A program made the position numbers and the translations under genes. A DNA stretch of 64,000 bases from Patiria miniata (taxonomy: Eukaryota; Echinodermata; Asteroidea; Valvatida; Asterinidae), in contig NW_024037076.1 in assembly GCF_015706575.1 (NCBI RefSeq), positions 15,690,898 to 15,754,897 of the forward strand, in the 5' to 3' direction. Shown piece by piece: positions 60,701-64,000 of this stretch. The notes beneath the pieces are model-generated. The model ran no database searches and had not been told where the DNA came from. It saw only the letters and a list, made by a program, of their open reading frames with translations. Numbering within the stretch: the first letter of the stretch is position 1; each line of letters opens with the position of its first letter.

Positions 60701-63528
60701 GCGGACACGTGCATAGAAGTGAAACCAGATTCGGTACCATATCCACAATTGAAACCAACTCCAGTGTATCACAAACATTTCAGTGAAAATGTCATCAAGA
60801 AGATATTGAGCTTCAGAAAGATCAATTTGAAGAGTGGATGGTCGGTTTGGTCAATTCGGGTGATTCACAATGCAGTGCGCCACCAAGAGTTTGCCACGGA
60901 GAGTTCATTTTCCCCAGTGCATTTTTGGAGATGGTCGACAAATTCACAGCGCGGGGCATTTGAAATTGTTAGTTTTTCTGGTCAGAAAGTTTGTAAGCAT
61001 ATGATTCGAGTATATGTTTGAACTTTTCTTTTTATCAAAATGGAGGTTTTTTGTTAGGCGGCAGAATGCTATGTCCTAATCTATAACATATTAGCTCAAG
61101 TTGTCTAGTAACACCAATTCAAATGGACCATGCTTTGTCGACCGTAAACTTGAAAAATGGACTCTCCATGGCAAACTCTTAGTGGCGCACTGCACTGTGA
61201 ATTGCCTGAATTAAATTTCATTCATGGTCTCTATTTTTTAAAGAAAATTGGGGCGACCAAGGCGAGGAGAAGCAAATAGATTTCATCCGATACTCAGTCA
61301 ACAGAAATGCAATTCCAGGCAGCCACAAAGCTCGAATGAGTCTCGTGGGTAAGTAAATCGTTCTTGTAATTGCACCCAACCAACTCTCATCACCTGCACC
61401 CACAACATTCTTTCTCTGCATTTCCCCCAAAGACACGGTATGTAACACCACATAATCAAAAAGAAATCCAAGTGATGTGAGTAAAACGTGCTTCGTTACT
61501 TGAACACGGAATTTTTGATATAGGCCATGCAATCTTTGCATTTCAAGCTTTCAATTGCTGCTAGCTTCAAAGTTACATGGCTGGAATGGGAATTTGCAAC
61601 CATCTTTCCCATAGGAAGTTGGGTTATTTTCAAGGAACTGCTATGCAAAAGAATACTTATTTTGTCCAAAACTAGTTATGTTTAAAAGGCTAGGAATTCA
61701 TGCAATTGTCATTGCGTCTGACAATTTATATTTTGATTTATATATTTGATAAGCAAACAATTCTGCTCAGCAGCCCATAGGCCCAGTTAATCAAATGTCT
61801 ACTCGGGGGCGGATCCAGAAATTTTTGCAGGGGGTGGGGTTTCATCAGCTAAAAATTCTGAAAATGTAGACAAGTTTTTTTTCCAGTATTATTTTTTAGG
61901 AATTCCTATGGAAAAAAAATTACAGAGCTGCTGGGTTTTGTACCCCCAAAGCCCCCCCCCCCCCCTCCGGATCCGCGCCAGCTACTATACATGTATTACT
62001 TTGTAGGCAATGTGCTGGGAAGCGTCATCGACACAGTACTTGGAGGCCTTGATAAGCTGTTGAGAATCCCTGGAGGTTGCGGGGAGCAAACCATGCTGGG
62101 TTTGGCACCGAATGTCTACGTCTACACATATCTCAAGCACACTGATCAGTTCACGGCTGCCTTGGAGACCTCTTCAGAGCGGTACGTCTTTAATGGTGAG
62201 TATGCTCCATTCGTTCCTAACTGGCAAAATGCAATATGTTTATATGAACATGTTGCATTATATGATGAGACAGTTTTTTTAGGCGGTAAGGCTGTATTGT
62301 TCTTCGTTTCAGGCGTCAAACATGAGCTGACGTTCCGTAAGAATGATGGATCGTATGCTGCATTTACGAGCCGGCCAAGCAGCACATGGTGAGTCCAGTT
62401 TTAAAGCTATTGTAAGTTAAAACATCTTTTTTTTTACATTATGTGGGTAAGCATGAGTTCAGTTTTCCTCTTGGAAACTCCTCATTTGCGTGTCAGTGAT
62501 GTGCCGGTTGTTTAGCTTAGCAGTTTTTAGTTAATTTCTGTCGGTGTTCTGCCTGGCTGCTGTCGTGATATAGCATGAATTCGCGAATATTTCAGGAGAC
62601 ACCACACTGCTGTGATATTAGATCTTAAGTGTGGTTTACCCAATCCTGATAAACCTGTGTCAGCTAATATAATATCCCTGTCAACAAGCGCGTGAGTAGG
62701 GCTGAACCCAACCTCGTCCCCAGTGCTTACTTTATTTCCAACCTTGTTTCCTTGGTGTTGTTATTTCAAACGTGCATTACGTGTTTTTACGATCATTGTA
62801 ATTATACGTCCAAGCATTCTAAAAAAATACTCCAATCCGTTTCAATTCGTTCATATTAATATGAAATGTGATACTGCATATTGTCGGGATAAGATTGTAA
62901 CATTTCAATTTGTTCGTATTACTCTGGGTGCAATGCATTGATTCTGTGTTTACCCCAGGCACCGTATACAAAAACAAATGCTAATGTAACGCACATGCAG
63001 GCACCAGACTTTTTCTCATTTGCATTCGTGTTTAAAAATTGTGCACGTATGCAAATGATGGAATACCAGGTTGAGAGAGCAGGTGATACTGCTCGAAACC
63101 CTGGGGACGAGATTGGGCCGATCAAAACTATTCTGAAGATTTGAATTAACTACATAAAAACAGCGAAATCCTGTCCAAAACCAACTTCAATTGAACCAGC
63201 ATGATTCGTTCCTAGTACGGTTTTGTTCAGCATCACTCCAAAATGCCTGTCTTAAACGGGTGTTATCTTCAGTCAAAGTCAGATTTGTGTTTTTATTTCG
63301 TTCACTCTCACTGTCCGGTTTACTAATATGCTTTTTCTTTTCGTTTCTGTTTTTTTGGGAGGAAGGTTGACGGCTTTTGTCGCGAAGATATTCTGTAAGG
63401 CTAAGGACTTTGCCTTTGTTGATGACTCCAATATATGCAAGGCAATGGAATGGCTTATAACTCAGAGACAGAGCCAAGACGATGGTTCGTTCACAGAACG
63501 TAATGCGGTAATCCACAAAGAAATGTCG
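24669..63528 (+). CDS. C3: Complement C3-like thioester protein, 25 exons, 3' end outside window
   Basis: The secreted central complement protein is expected to be cut into beta and alpha chains and to bond covalently to targets. The 25 exons (3,477 nt, 1,159 codons) have consistent phases throughout. Order: signal peptide 1-19, MG1-MG5 (20 to about 560), MG6-beta/LNK, RRARR furin-type site at 678-682, anaphylatoxin (about 695-757), alpha-prime N-terminal region, MG6-alpha, MG7, CUB part, and thioester domain with GCGEQ at 1040-1044. Conserved features include the Cys565-Cys828 inter-chain pair, Cys638-Cys673 and a catalytic His at about 1155 in NAVIHKEM. The rest of the TED, CUB, MG8 and C345C lie beyond the window. 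Odd features: the anaphylatoxin has four rather than six Cys, one intron is GC-AG, and intron 1 is 13.5 kb. Family membership is firm; the exact label (C3 versus the C3/C4/C5 ancestor type) is inference. Confidence 0.93.
25310..25490. repeat. AT-rich degenerate tandem tract
   Basis: Degenerate units such as TCAAATCTTCAATCAA repeat about ten times. A similar degenerate CAATTCCAA-type tract is in a later intron at 57980-58260. Confidence 0.55.
25978..26046. repeat. Two fused perfect palindromes
   Basis: GATAAGTAATTCAA and its complement (14-bp arms, one-base spacer C at 25992) end at 26006. A second palindrome with 20-bp arms starts on that same base, CTGAGTTTTTCATTAGAATT, with a one-base spacer G at 26026. 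Confidence 0.85.
26705..27154. mobile_element. 450-bp non-autonomous DNA element with 9-bp target duplication
   Basis: Ends TAGCCTTG and CAAGGCTA are flanked by GAAAAGCAC at 26696-26704 and 27155-27163. Comparison with the uninterrupted right arm of the foldback confirms the insertion. A 9-bp duplication is typical of Mutator-like elements, but the family is not proven. The inside is rich in TACGTG and GTACATG repeats. Confidence 0.75.
27687..28199. mobile_element. 513-bp MITE, CTCGTCCCC family, copy 1
   Basis: The left end CAACTTCGTCCCCAG and right end CTTGGGGACGAGGTAA are imperfect inverted repeats. CATTTTTTGG flanks both ends (27677-27686 and 28200-28209), a 10-bp duplication that may be 8-9 plus chance. 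A second copy, roughly 80% similar by eye, is at 62712-63112. Confidence 0.75.
29300..29585 (-). repeat. Dispersed repeat, copy 1
   Basis: The reverse complement carries GGTCAGGGAACTAGTCTAGC and ACCCGTTCATAGG, then ATTGCAAACAA, and ends at GACTGTCATTCACTA. A second copy in the opposite orientation is at 40845-41100. The ORF that crosses it is therefore repeat sequence. Confidence 0.65.
29976..30162. mobile_element. Tc1/mariner-pogo-like MITE, 187 bp
   Basis: Ends CAGTCGACTCTCGTTA and TAACGAGACTCGACTG are inverted repeats flanked by TA on both sides (29974-29975 and 30163-30164). The inside repeats AATACAAAATTCTG and ATAACAAAC. TIR sequence and TA duplication fit the pogo/Tigger branch. Confidence 0.75.
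30350..31000 (-). mobile_element. Penelope-like element, GIY-YIG endonuclease C-terminus and 3' region
   Basis: On the - strand 31000-30818 reads DTPVGHHFNLPNHSISDMIL, then ESLGHRKDSVRLSREKVWMN and SLRTIQPHGLNIQLGND, ending at a stop. HFN, SLGHRKD, a catalytic-type RE and the terminal TIQPHGLN form the C-terminus of the GIY-YIG nuclease of Penelope-like elements. Downstream (30440-30350) a GAAGAAGAACTTGTTAAGTT segment resembles the 3' region of such elements. The upstream part of the element is absent. Confidence 0.78.
31620..31811 (+). other. GC-rich patch with a possible orphan first exon
   Basis: A CpG/GGC-rich patch with a GTGA microsatellite (31640-31700) precedes an ATG at 31705. The frame reads MDVAQNAVVQELSVHNRLGL, then YQQFKVAVDHMQLSQ, and ends at CAAGA|GTAAGT, a near-perfect donor after 31811. 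I do not recognise the protein. GCGCAGAACGCA also occurs at 33765, so part may be repeat-derived. No partner exon was found. Confidence 0.3.
32040..32254. mobile_element. GGATCC/poly-C element
   Basis: Ends AGGTGCGGATCCAGA and TCTGGATCCGCCTCT form inverted repeats, with C runs near 32083 and 32217. It is the same kind of element as 61805-61979. The target duplication is unclear. Confidence 0.7.
33409..33573. repeat. 165-bp hairpin, family H copy 1
   Basis: The left arm GGGAATAAATGTGTGCTC through GTTTAAGACCGCTTAGAGTC is mirrored on the right. The loop is CCCGAGCCGGAGGCGAGG, itself a small GC-rich palindrome. It is followed at about 33774-33950 by sequence (GTAGTGTTGCGCACGC, then ATTTTAGGAGTC-like) resembling the block beside the hairpin at 36056 and the block at 54775. 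Confidence 0.8.
33951..34190. mobile_element. 240-bp MITE with long inverted repeats
   Basis: GCCAATTTCATAGAGCTGCT at the left is mirrored by AGCAGCTCTATGAAATTGGG at the right. Inner arms GGTTACCGGCCAAAAC and GTTTTGGCCGGTAACC are exact. The arms contain TGCTTAAGCA-type units. Confidence 0.78.
35049..35385. mobile_element. MITE with TAAGGCCAAAA ends, copy 1
   Basis: TAAGGCCAAAAAAAAAAGTC, then TCCGGTTTCTGGTATG, is mirrored at 35347-35385. A related element is at 38476-38822 (TAAGGCCAAATAAAAAA ends). Confidence 0.65.
36056..36173. repeat. 118-bp hairpin, family H copy 2
   Basis: The left arm GTGGAAGGGAGGAATATTAT through AATCTGGACTTTTCCA is mirrored on the right, with a CTCGGCTTCGCCTCG loop. 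A block at 36196-36290 follows (GTGGACTCATTGGTAGT, GCGCACGCGTGAGTACGA) that recurs at 54775-54865. Confidence 0.82.
36288..37432. repeat. Tandem duplication of about 0.55 kb with palindromic junction
   Basis: GGATAATTGAGCACGTTACA begins both copies (about 36295 and 36856), and both end with GAAGCTAGCACGCCGGAGAA. Between them (36765-36842) is a near-perfect palindrome of about 39-bp arms, GGAGAAGCT through GACACCGGTGTC and back. The copies differ by many substitutions, so the duplication is not recent. Confidence 0.7.
38195..38361 (+). CDS. C3: C3-like exon 2: MG1
   Basis: The exon continues AQYFIVAPNLVRVDVQETIL, equivalent to the YSIITPNILRLESEE start of human C3. It includes a beta-rich LYFQLTGSN and ends in phase 1 at CAAG|GTATGG. 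The intron after it contains a TAAGGCC MITE and a GGTC minisatellite. Confidence 0.92.
38476..38822. mobile_element. MITE with TAAGGCCAAAT ends, copy 2
   Basis: TAAGGCCAAATAAAAAAAAA at the left is mirrored by TTTTTTATTTGGCCTAA at the right. It lies in C3 intron 2 and is related to 35049-35385. Confidence 0.55.
38943..39490. repeat. GGTC/GGTCAGTC minisatellite
   Basis: Degenerate units GGTCGGTCGGTCAGTCTGTT repeat for more than 500 bp in intron 2, interrupted at about 39000-39070. The open frame across it is low-complexity. Confidence 0.8.
39574..39777 (+). CDS. C3: C3-like exon 3: end of MG1, start of MG2
   Basis: The exon includes GFVFIQTDKPLYTPKQR, matching the GYLFIQTDKTIYTPG landmark of C3/A2M proteins. 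Phase 1 to phase 1; donor CGAG|GTAAGA. Confidence 0.95.
40202..40254 (+). CDS. C3: C3-like exon 4: MG2
   Basis: This 53-nt exon encodes VDIRVVALDQDMVPVNNE, aligned to LYRIFTVNHKLLPVG of C3. It is too short to stand out as an ORF. Donor GAG|GTAAGT. Intron 4 carries the second copy of the dispersed repeat (40845-41100). Confidence 0.9.
40845..41100 (+). repeat. Dispersed repeat, copy 2
   Basis: Matches the reverse complement of 29300-29585 (GGTCAGGGAACCAGTCTAGC, ACCCGTTCATAGG, ACTGTCATTCACTA). Confidence 0.65.
41348..41494 (+). CDS. C3: C3-like exon 5: MG2
   Basis: Forty-nine codons, including GFLTLSFVFPSNPVFGNWSV and SAYYGHQ, aligned to [24 protein letters not shown]. The initial ATG is an internal Met, not a start. 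Donor CAG|GTGAGT. Confidence 0.94.
41665..41707 (+). CDS. C3: C3-like exon 6: end of MG2
   Basis: A 43-nt exon encoding FKASSTVQFEAKEY, matching VFSTEFEVKEY of C3. It follows a strong CTCTTTCCCTGCTCAG acceptor and ends in phase 1. Confidence 0.92.
42778..42865 (+). CDS. C3: C3-like exon 7: start of MG3
   Basis: Encodes VLPKFYVEVAPQSLYIVPET then NLISKVTA, matching VLPSFEVIVEPTEKFYYI. Phase 1 in, phase 2 out, donor AAG|GTAAGA. Intron 7 contains a 0.7-kb foldback. Confidence 0.94.
43411..44121. mobile_element. 0.7-kb foldback element with GGGTGACCCCCC ends
   Basis: The left arm (43411-43660) begins CGGGTTGACCCCCC and continues ACATTTGCCTTTAAA. The right arm (43880-44121) mirrors it and ends GGGGGGTCACCC. 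Arms are about 240 bp, imperfect, with an AT-rich centre. No ORF. Confidence 0.75.
44257..44356 (+). CDS. C3: C3-like exon 8: MG3
   Basis: Completes Arg and encodes YIFGEPVVGNFYVKYGVLED, matching [20 protein letters not shown]. Acceptor TTCCCTTCCCAG; donor CGG|GTATGT; ends in phase 0. Confidence 0.93.
45704..45940 (+). CDS. C3: C3-like exon 9: end of MG3, start of MG4
   Basis: Seventy-nine codons, including GKRLVIQAFVTDTATGETIN and PYKFNWDLTQRYFKKGLSFS, matching [20 protein letters not shown]. NNTQ is a possible N-glycosylation site. Donor AAG|GTACTG. Confidence 0.95.
46824..47042 (+). CDS. C3: C3-like exon 10: MG4
   Basis: Seventy-three codons beginning ANVQFMSGLPAEDVPVIASA and ending with a strand-rich AATEITIT. 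A 12-bp unit GGTGCTCAGGCG is duplicated in frame at about 46919-46942, giving GAQAGAQAG in a surface-loop-like, Gly-rich insert. Acceptor CTTTAAAG, donor ACG|GTAGGT. Confidence 0.93.
47860..47991 (+). CDS. C3: C3-like exon 11: MG4/MG5
   Basis: Forty-four codons, LRTNNPDLVNANTEGTITVL through GDIRRVQR. Acceptor TTTCTGTTTCAG; donor AGG|GTAGGT; phase 0. Confidence 0.9.
48405..48473 (+). CDS. C3: C3-like exon 12: MG5
   Basis: A 69-nt exon encoding IGRQSTVEVQLTHPDNVGVL then NYF. Acceptor GCATTTCTAG; donor TTC|GTAAGT. Phase 0 on both sides. Confidence 0.88.
48805..48993 (+). CDS. C3: C3-like exon 13: MG5, start of MG6-beta
   Basis: Contains SSRVVAYYTDANGNVVADAL then LIDVEEKC, matching FRLVAYYTLI...VWVDVKDSC. 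The Cys (residue about 565) is the beta-chain partner of the inter-chain disulfide. Donor CCT|GTAAGC. Confidence 0.95.
49615..49788 (+). CDS. C3: C3-like exon 14: MG6-beta and linker
   Basis: Contains VQLEILAKEDTNVGLVAVDE and AVFKLRNYHRLTQKK, matching [21 protein letters not shown]. The acceptor GTTTGCCAAG has a weak pyrimidine tract. Intron 14 contains an antisense LINE fragment. Confidence 0.94.
50440..50940 (-). mobile_element. LINE fragment (zinc-binding C-terminal region), antisense
   Basis: The - strand from about 50930 to 50749 reads LLKHRILPTKSRLKRYSSLD then ADTCSLCNTHSENLEHLFIN and C. This is the HRILPTK...CxxC...HLFxxC module found after the reverse transcriptase of many non-LTR retrotransposons. 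Decayed, frame-shifted C-terminal sequence continues to about 50440. No RT core is left here. Confidence 0.65.
51845..51919 (+). CDS. C3: C3-like exon 15: linker region
   Basis: Encodes VFKRMAGYDLGCGPGGGQTS then ATIFK, matching IWDVVEKADIGCTPGSG. The Cys (about 638) should pair with Cys 673 in exon 17. Acceptor TTTTTTTGCGCAG; donor AAG|GTACGG. Confidence 0.93.
52250..53565. mobile_element. 1.3-kb foldback element in intron 15
   Basis: A left arm of about 135 bp (AATGAGTGTGGACC-like reversed, CTACATTTTGATACCCTG, TTTGCTACCAAA) is mirrored at 53425-53565. The middle has Gly/Val-type TTTGGTTTTTAG low-complexity sequence near 52970-53060. No ORF is recognised. Confidence 0.65.
53776..53830 (+). 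CDS. C3: C3-like exon 16: linker region
   Basis: A 55-nt exon encoding NAGVTVMTNAQLDVPHRE plus one base, matching [22 protein letters not shown]. Acceptor TACTCCCCTCAG; the donor GAAG|GTGTAA is weak. Confidence 0.87.
54314..54382 (+). CDS. C3: C3-like exon 17: beta/alpha processing site
   Basis: Encodes ALGCPEPVRRARRSANDTER then EQI. Cys 673 aligns with the C of AELQCPQPAA. RRARR-S fits a furin-type site and stands where human C3 has RRRR-S. NDT is a possible glycosylation site. Phase 1 to phase 1; donor ATCC|GTAAGA. Confidence 0.93.
54398..54640. mobile_element. Poly-G/C MITE with CATGGGC ends
   Basis: CATGGGCATCACGAGGGGGG at the left and CCTGGCGTAACCCATG at the right are imperfect inverted repeats. 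Similar ends (GGCGTCGCCAGGA) occur inside the foldback at 26116-29040. Inserted 15 bp after exon 17. Confidence 0.55.
54775..55145. repeat. Family H downstream block, copy 3, with imperfect inverted repeat
   Basis: CCATGAAATGTGGACTCATT, GGTAGTACTGCGCACGCGTG and TTTTTAGGATCGTTTGG match 36196-36270. An imperfect inverted repeat (GATGGAATTTGCATC at 55008-55025 with GACGCAAATTCCATC) follows, around CCACCGAAATATTTTAATAT. Confidence 0.65.
55500..55937. repeat. Nested MITE containing the family H hairpin copy at 55542-55673
   Basis: Outer arms (GAAAATATGTCCCATCATG and CGTGATGGGACGTATTTTC) enclose a 132-bp hairpin with arms GTAGTGCGTCTGTGTCCCAC and a loop ACCACGAGGCCGAAGGCCGA. A further pair, TCTTCAAGCAAACTTGA and its complement, lies at 55681 and 55886. 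Confidence 0.78.
55940..56677. repeat. Palindromic minisatellite of TCCGAAGGTTCGATAG units
   Basis: The first 300 bp consist of degenerate units AGTCCGAAGGTTCGAT. From about 56260 the same units run inverted (ATCGAACCTTCGGACT). The ends CCCGATAGTCCGAAGG and GGACTATCGGG are inverted repeats. Open frames here are low-complexity and not genes. Confidence 0.85.
57132..57417 (+). CDS. C3: C3-like exon 18: anaphylatoxin and alpha-prime N-terminus
   Basis: Contains NREYCEKGMRELSGSVQLTC, an Arg/Lys-rich helix, then RAFFDCCSVLESS. Aligned to human C3a (CCEDGMRE...C...EAC...DCC), the first Cys of the first pair is Tyr and the fifth position (EAC) has no Cys, so four of six cysteines remain. Next come SSDRGRVDAGAGGVNLEDIL and VRSNFPESWLF, matching SRSEFPESWLW. 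There is no LAR-S site; Arg757-Val is a candidate activation point. Phase 1 in, phase 2 out. Confidence 0.94.
57980..58260. repeat. Degenerate CAATTCC/TCTCAAA tract in intron 18
   Basis: AT-rich degenerate units (CCAATTTCAGTCAATTC-like) repeat, similar in style to 25310-25490. No coding meaning is seen. Confidence 0.4.
58441..58693 (+). CDS. C3: C3-like exon 19: MG6-alpha, start of MG7
   Basis: Contains DSVTTWVIEAVGVHMREVHE, MCVAEPIKLEV and FFLDIGMPYSVQRFEQIEIV, matching [21 protein letters not shown] and LPYSVVRNEQVEI. Cys 828 is the alpha-chain partner of the inter-chain disulfide. The exon ends GAG|GCAAGC, a GC donor; no GT donor preserves the frame. Confidence 0.94.
58718..58940. repeat. 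Tandem duplication, period about 111 bp
   Basis: CCTTTTGAGAGAGATAGAAA opens both copies (58718 and 58829), and GAGTTGCGCCAAAACAAAC closes both. Confidence 0.8.
59330..59540. repeat. Diverged relative of the 334-bp repeat
   Basis: Shares TTTGGGTTGAAAGAGT, the GTTCTCTTAACTACGC motif and a TG microsatellite with 6460-6620. Confidence 0.6.
59605..59820 (+). CDS. C3: C3-like exon 20: MG7
   Basis: Seventy-two codons, VTVYLRGKEGLCSIAQPGEY through VKFVIVPLEVKNIPIEIVAM, matching VRVELLHNPAFCS...VPYVIVPLKTG. The Cys (884) is the expected conserved one. Donor CGC|GTGAGT. Confidence 0.95.
60241..60352 (+). CDS. C3: C3-like exon 21: CUB-region start
   Basis: Encodes PEGYEKKISVPVTLDPANYR then an acidic tail to FYFHS, matching [21 protein letters not shown]. 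Acceptor TTCATGTCACAG; phase 1 out. Confidence 0.93.
60861..61206. repeat. Intronic inverted repeat of about 110-bp arms
   Basis: ATTCACAATGCAGTGCGCCA and GAGTTTGCCACGGAGAGT at the left are mirrored at 61085-61206, with roughly 75% identity. A spacer of about 110 bp separates them. It ends just upstream of exon 22. Confidence 0.7.
61244..61348 (+). CDS. C3: C3-like exon 22: CUB to thioester-domain start
   Basis: Encodes QNWGDQGEEKQIDFIRYSVN through HKARMSLVG, in the position of TRILLQGTPVAQM. Acceptor TTTTTTAAAG; donor GTGG|GTAAGT. Confidence 0.9.
61805..61979. mobile_element. GGATCC/poly-C element in intron 22
   Basis: GGGGGCGGATCCAGAAATTT at the left; a C run and TCCGGATCCGCGCC at the right form inverted ends, as at 32040-32254. 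Confidence 0.7.
62007..62195 (+). CDS. C3: C3-like exon 23: thioester site
   Basis: Contains LRIPGGCGEQTMLGLAPNVY, with Cys 1041 and Gln 1044 as the predicted thioester pair. Human C3 has PSGCGEQNMIGMTPTVI. Acceptor TACTTTGTAG; donor AATG|GTGAGT. Confidence 0.97.
62313..62388 (+). CDS. C3: C3-like exon 24: thioester domain
   Basis: Encodes GVKHELTFRKNDGSYAAFTS then RPSSTW, matching [23 protein letters not shown]. Phase 2 out at ACATG|GTGAGT. Confidence 0.95.
62712..63112. mobile_element. CTCGTCCCC MITE family, copy 2
   Basis: CAACCTCGTCCCCAGTGCTT at the left and CCCTGGGGACGAGATTG at the right are inverted. The inside matches 27687-28199 (GCATTACGTGTTTTTACGAT, ATGAAATGTGATACTGCATA). About 100 bp shorter than copy 1; no clear target duplication. 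Confidence 0.78.
63366..63528 (+). CDS. C3: C3-like exon 25: thioester domain, last exon in window
   Basis: Encodes WLTAFVAKIFCKAKDFAFVD through NAVIHKEMS, matching [20 protein letters not shown] and DAPVIHQEM. His at about 1155 is the expected catalytic His of C3-type thioesters. The acceptor GAGGAAG has purines next to the AG. The donor TCG|GTGAGT shows the gene continues. Confidence 0.94.
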
Positions 63529-63693
63529 GTGAGTAGAAAATTACTCTCAAAAAGTCTCTGTTTTGGATTAGACTGATGACCTTTCTCATTGACTGAATCT
63601 CATTTGCGAAAATGGATTTCTCATTTCCACCATGTTACCACCAACGCTTATTCTCAAATATTTAAGTCACTCTGAATCAGTTAACTATACTAG

Positions 63694-64000
63694 GGTAATG
63701 ACAGAAGCCTCCTCGTTACAATCCCTGGAAACGACGGCACGGTGCTTTTTGTAACGCGTCGGGCGACTGATTCTGTCAACATGTTAGACGACGATAATTG
63801 TCAACAGCGAGCTACAGCTTAGACAAAGGAAGACAGACGGCGGAGGAGACCCCATATCCTATATTGACCACAATCGCAGATTGACCTTTGTCAAGACCGC
63901 CCTCTCCGTCTTGTCATGGAACAGTGAAGGCATATCCGGTGCCAAGGCAACGTTAATTGGAGCGATAGTTTCTGAAGGAAAGTGGGATGTTCTGTGTCTA
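63694..64000 (+). mobile_element. LINE, N-terminal endonuclease region, cut by window end
   Basis: From about 63789 to the end one frame reads HNRRLTFVKTALSVLSWNSE then GISGAKATLIGAIV and WDVLCL. The WNxEGI...LxxxI...DVLCLQ pattern is the start of an APE-type endonuclease of non-LTR retrotransposons. An overlapping frame upstream (63700-63820) is also open and may belong to the same element. No start codon is apparent in the endonuclease frame. It probably lies in C3 intron 25 in sense orientation. Confidence 0.6.

Overview
This window is animal nuclear DNA. Genes are split by GT-AG introns, the sequence is AT-rich, and most of it is transposon-derived. The one host gene I can recognise is a complement C3-like thioester protein on the + strand. 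It has the deuterostome C3 layout: MG domains, a furin-type RRARR site, an anaphylatoxin domain and a GCGEQ thioester. With the mixture of Ty3/gypsy, Penelope-like and MITE repeats this suggests a marine invertebrate deuterostome, most likely an echinoderm. That organism call is inference; no diagnostic marker is present.

Layout. 1-560: a decayed transposon-type ORF. 1,930-9,626: a 7.7 kb nested inverted-repeat locus with further repeats inserted in it. 11,423-11,554: a short inverted repeat containing telomere-like units. 11,696-21,639: a young, nearly whole Ty3/gypsy LTR retrotransposon with two 1,751-bp LTRs and a 4-bp target duplication. 22.2-22.7 kb: a Penelope-like reverse transcriptase fragment (- strand). 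23.7-24.15 kb: a poly-G/C element with a 6-bp target duplication.

24,669-63,528: the C3-like gene. I traced 25 coding exons whose splice phases agree throughout (3,477 nt, 1,159 codons). They run from the signal peptide to the middle of the thioester domain; the 3' part lies beyond the window. Intron 1 is 13.5 kb and holds a 2.9-kb foldback with two elements inserted in it, a Penelope-like GIY-YIG endonuclease fragment, several MITEs, a family of long hairpins with GC-rich TTCG-type loops, and a 0.55-kb tandem duplication. The other introns hold more foldbacks, a palindromic minisatellite made of TCCGAAGGTTCGATAG-like units, and an antisense LINE fragment. From about 63.7 kb the gene is followed, probably within its intron 25, by a LINE endonuclease region running off the window end.

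The predicted protein would be secreted, cut into beta and alpha chains, joined by a conserved inter-chain disulfide, and able to bond covalently to targets through its thioester. The most unusual features of the gene are an anaphylatoxin domain that has lost exactly one disulfide pair, an atypical activation-site region, and a GC-AG intron. The most unusual features outside the gene are the nested palindromes and the hairpin family. I found no tRNA, rRNA or CRISPR.
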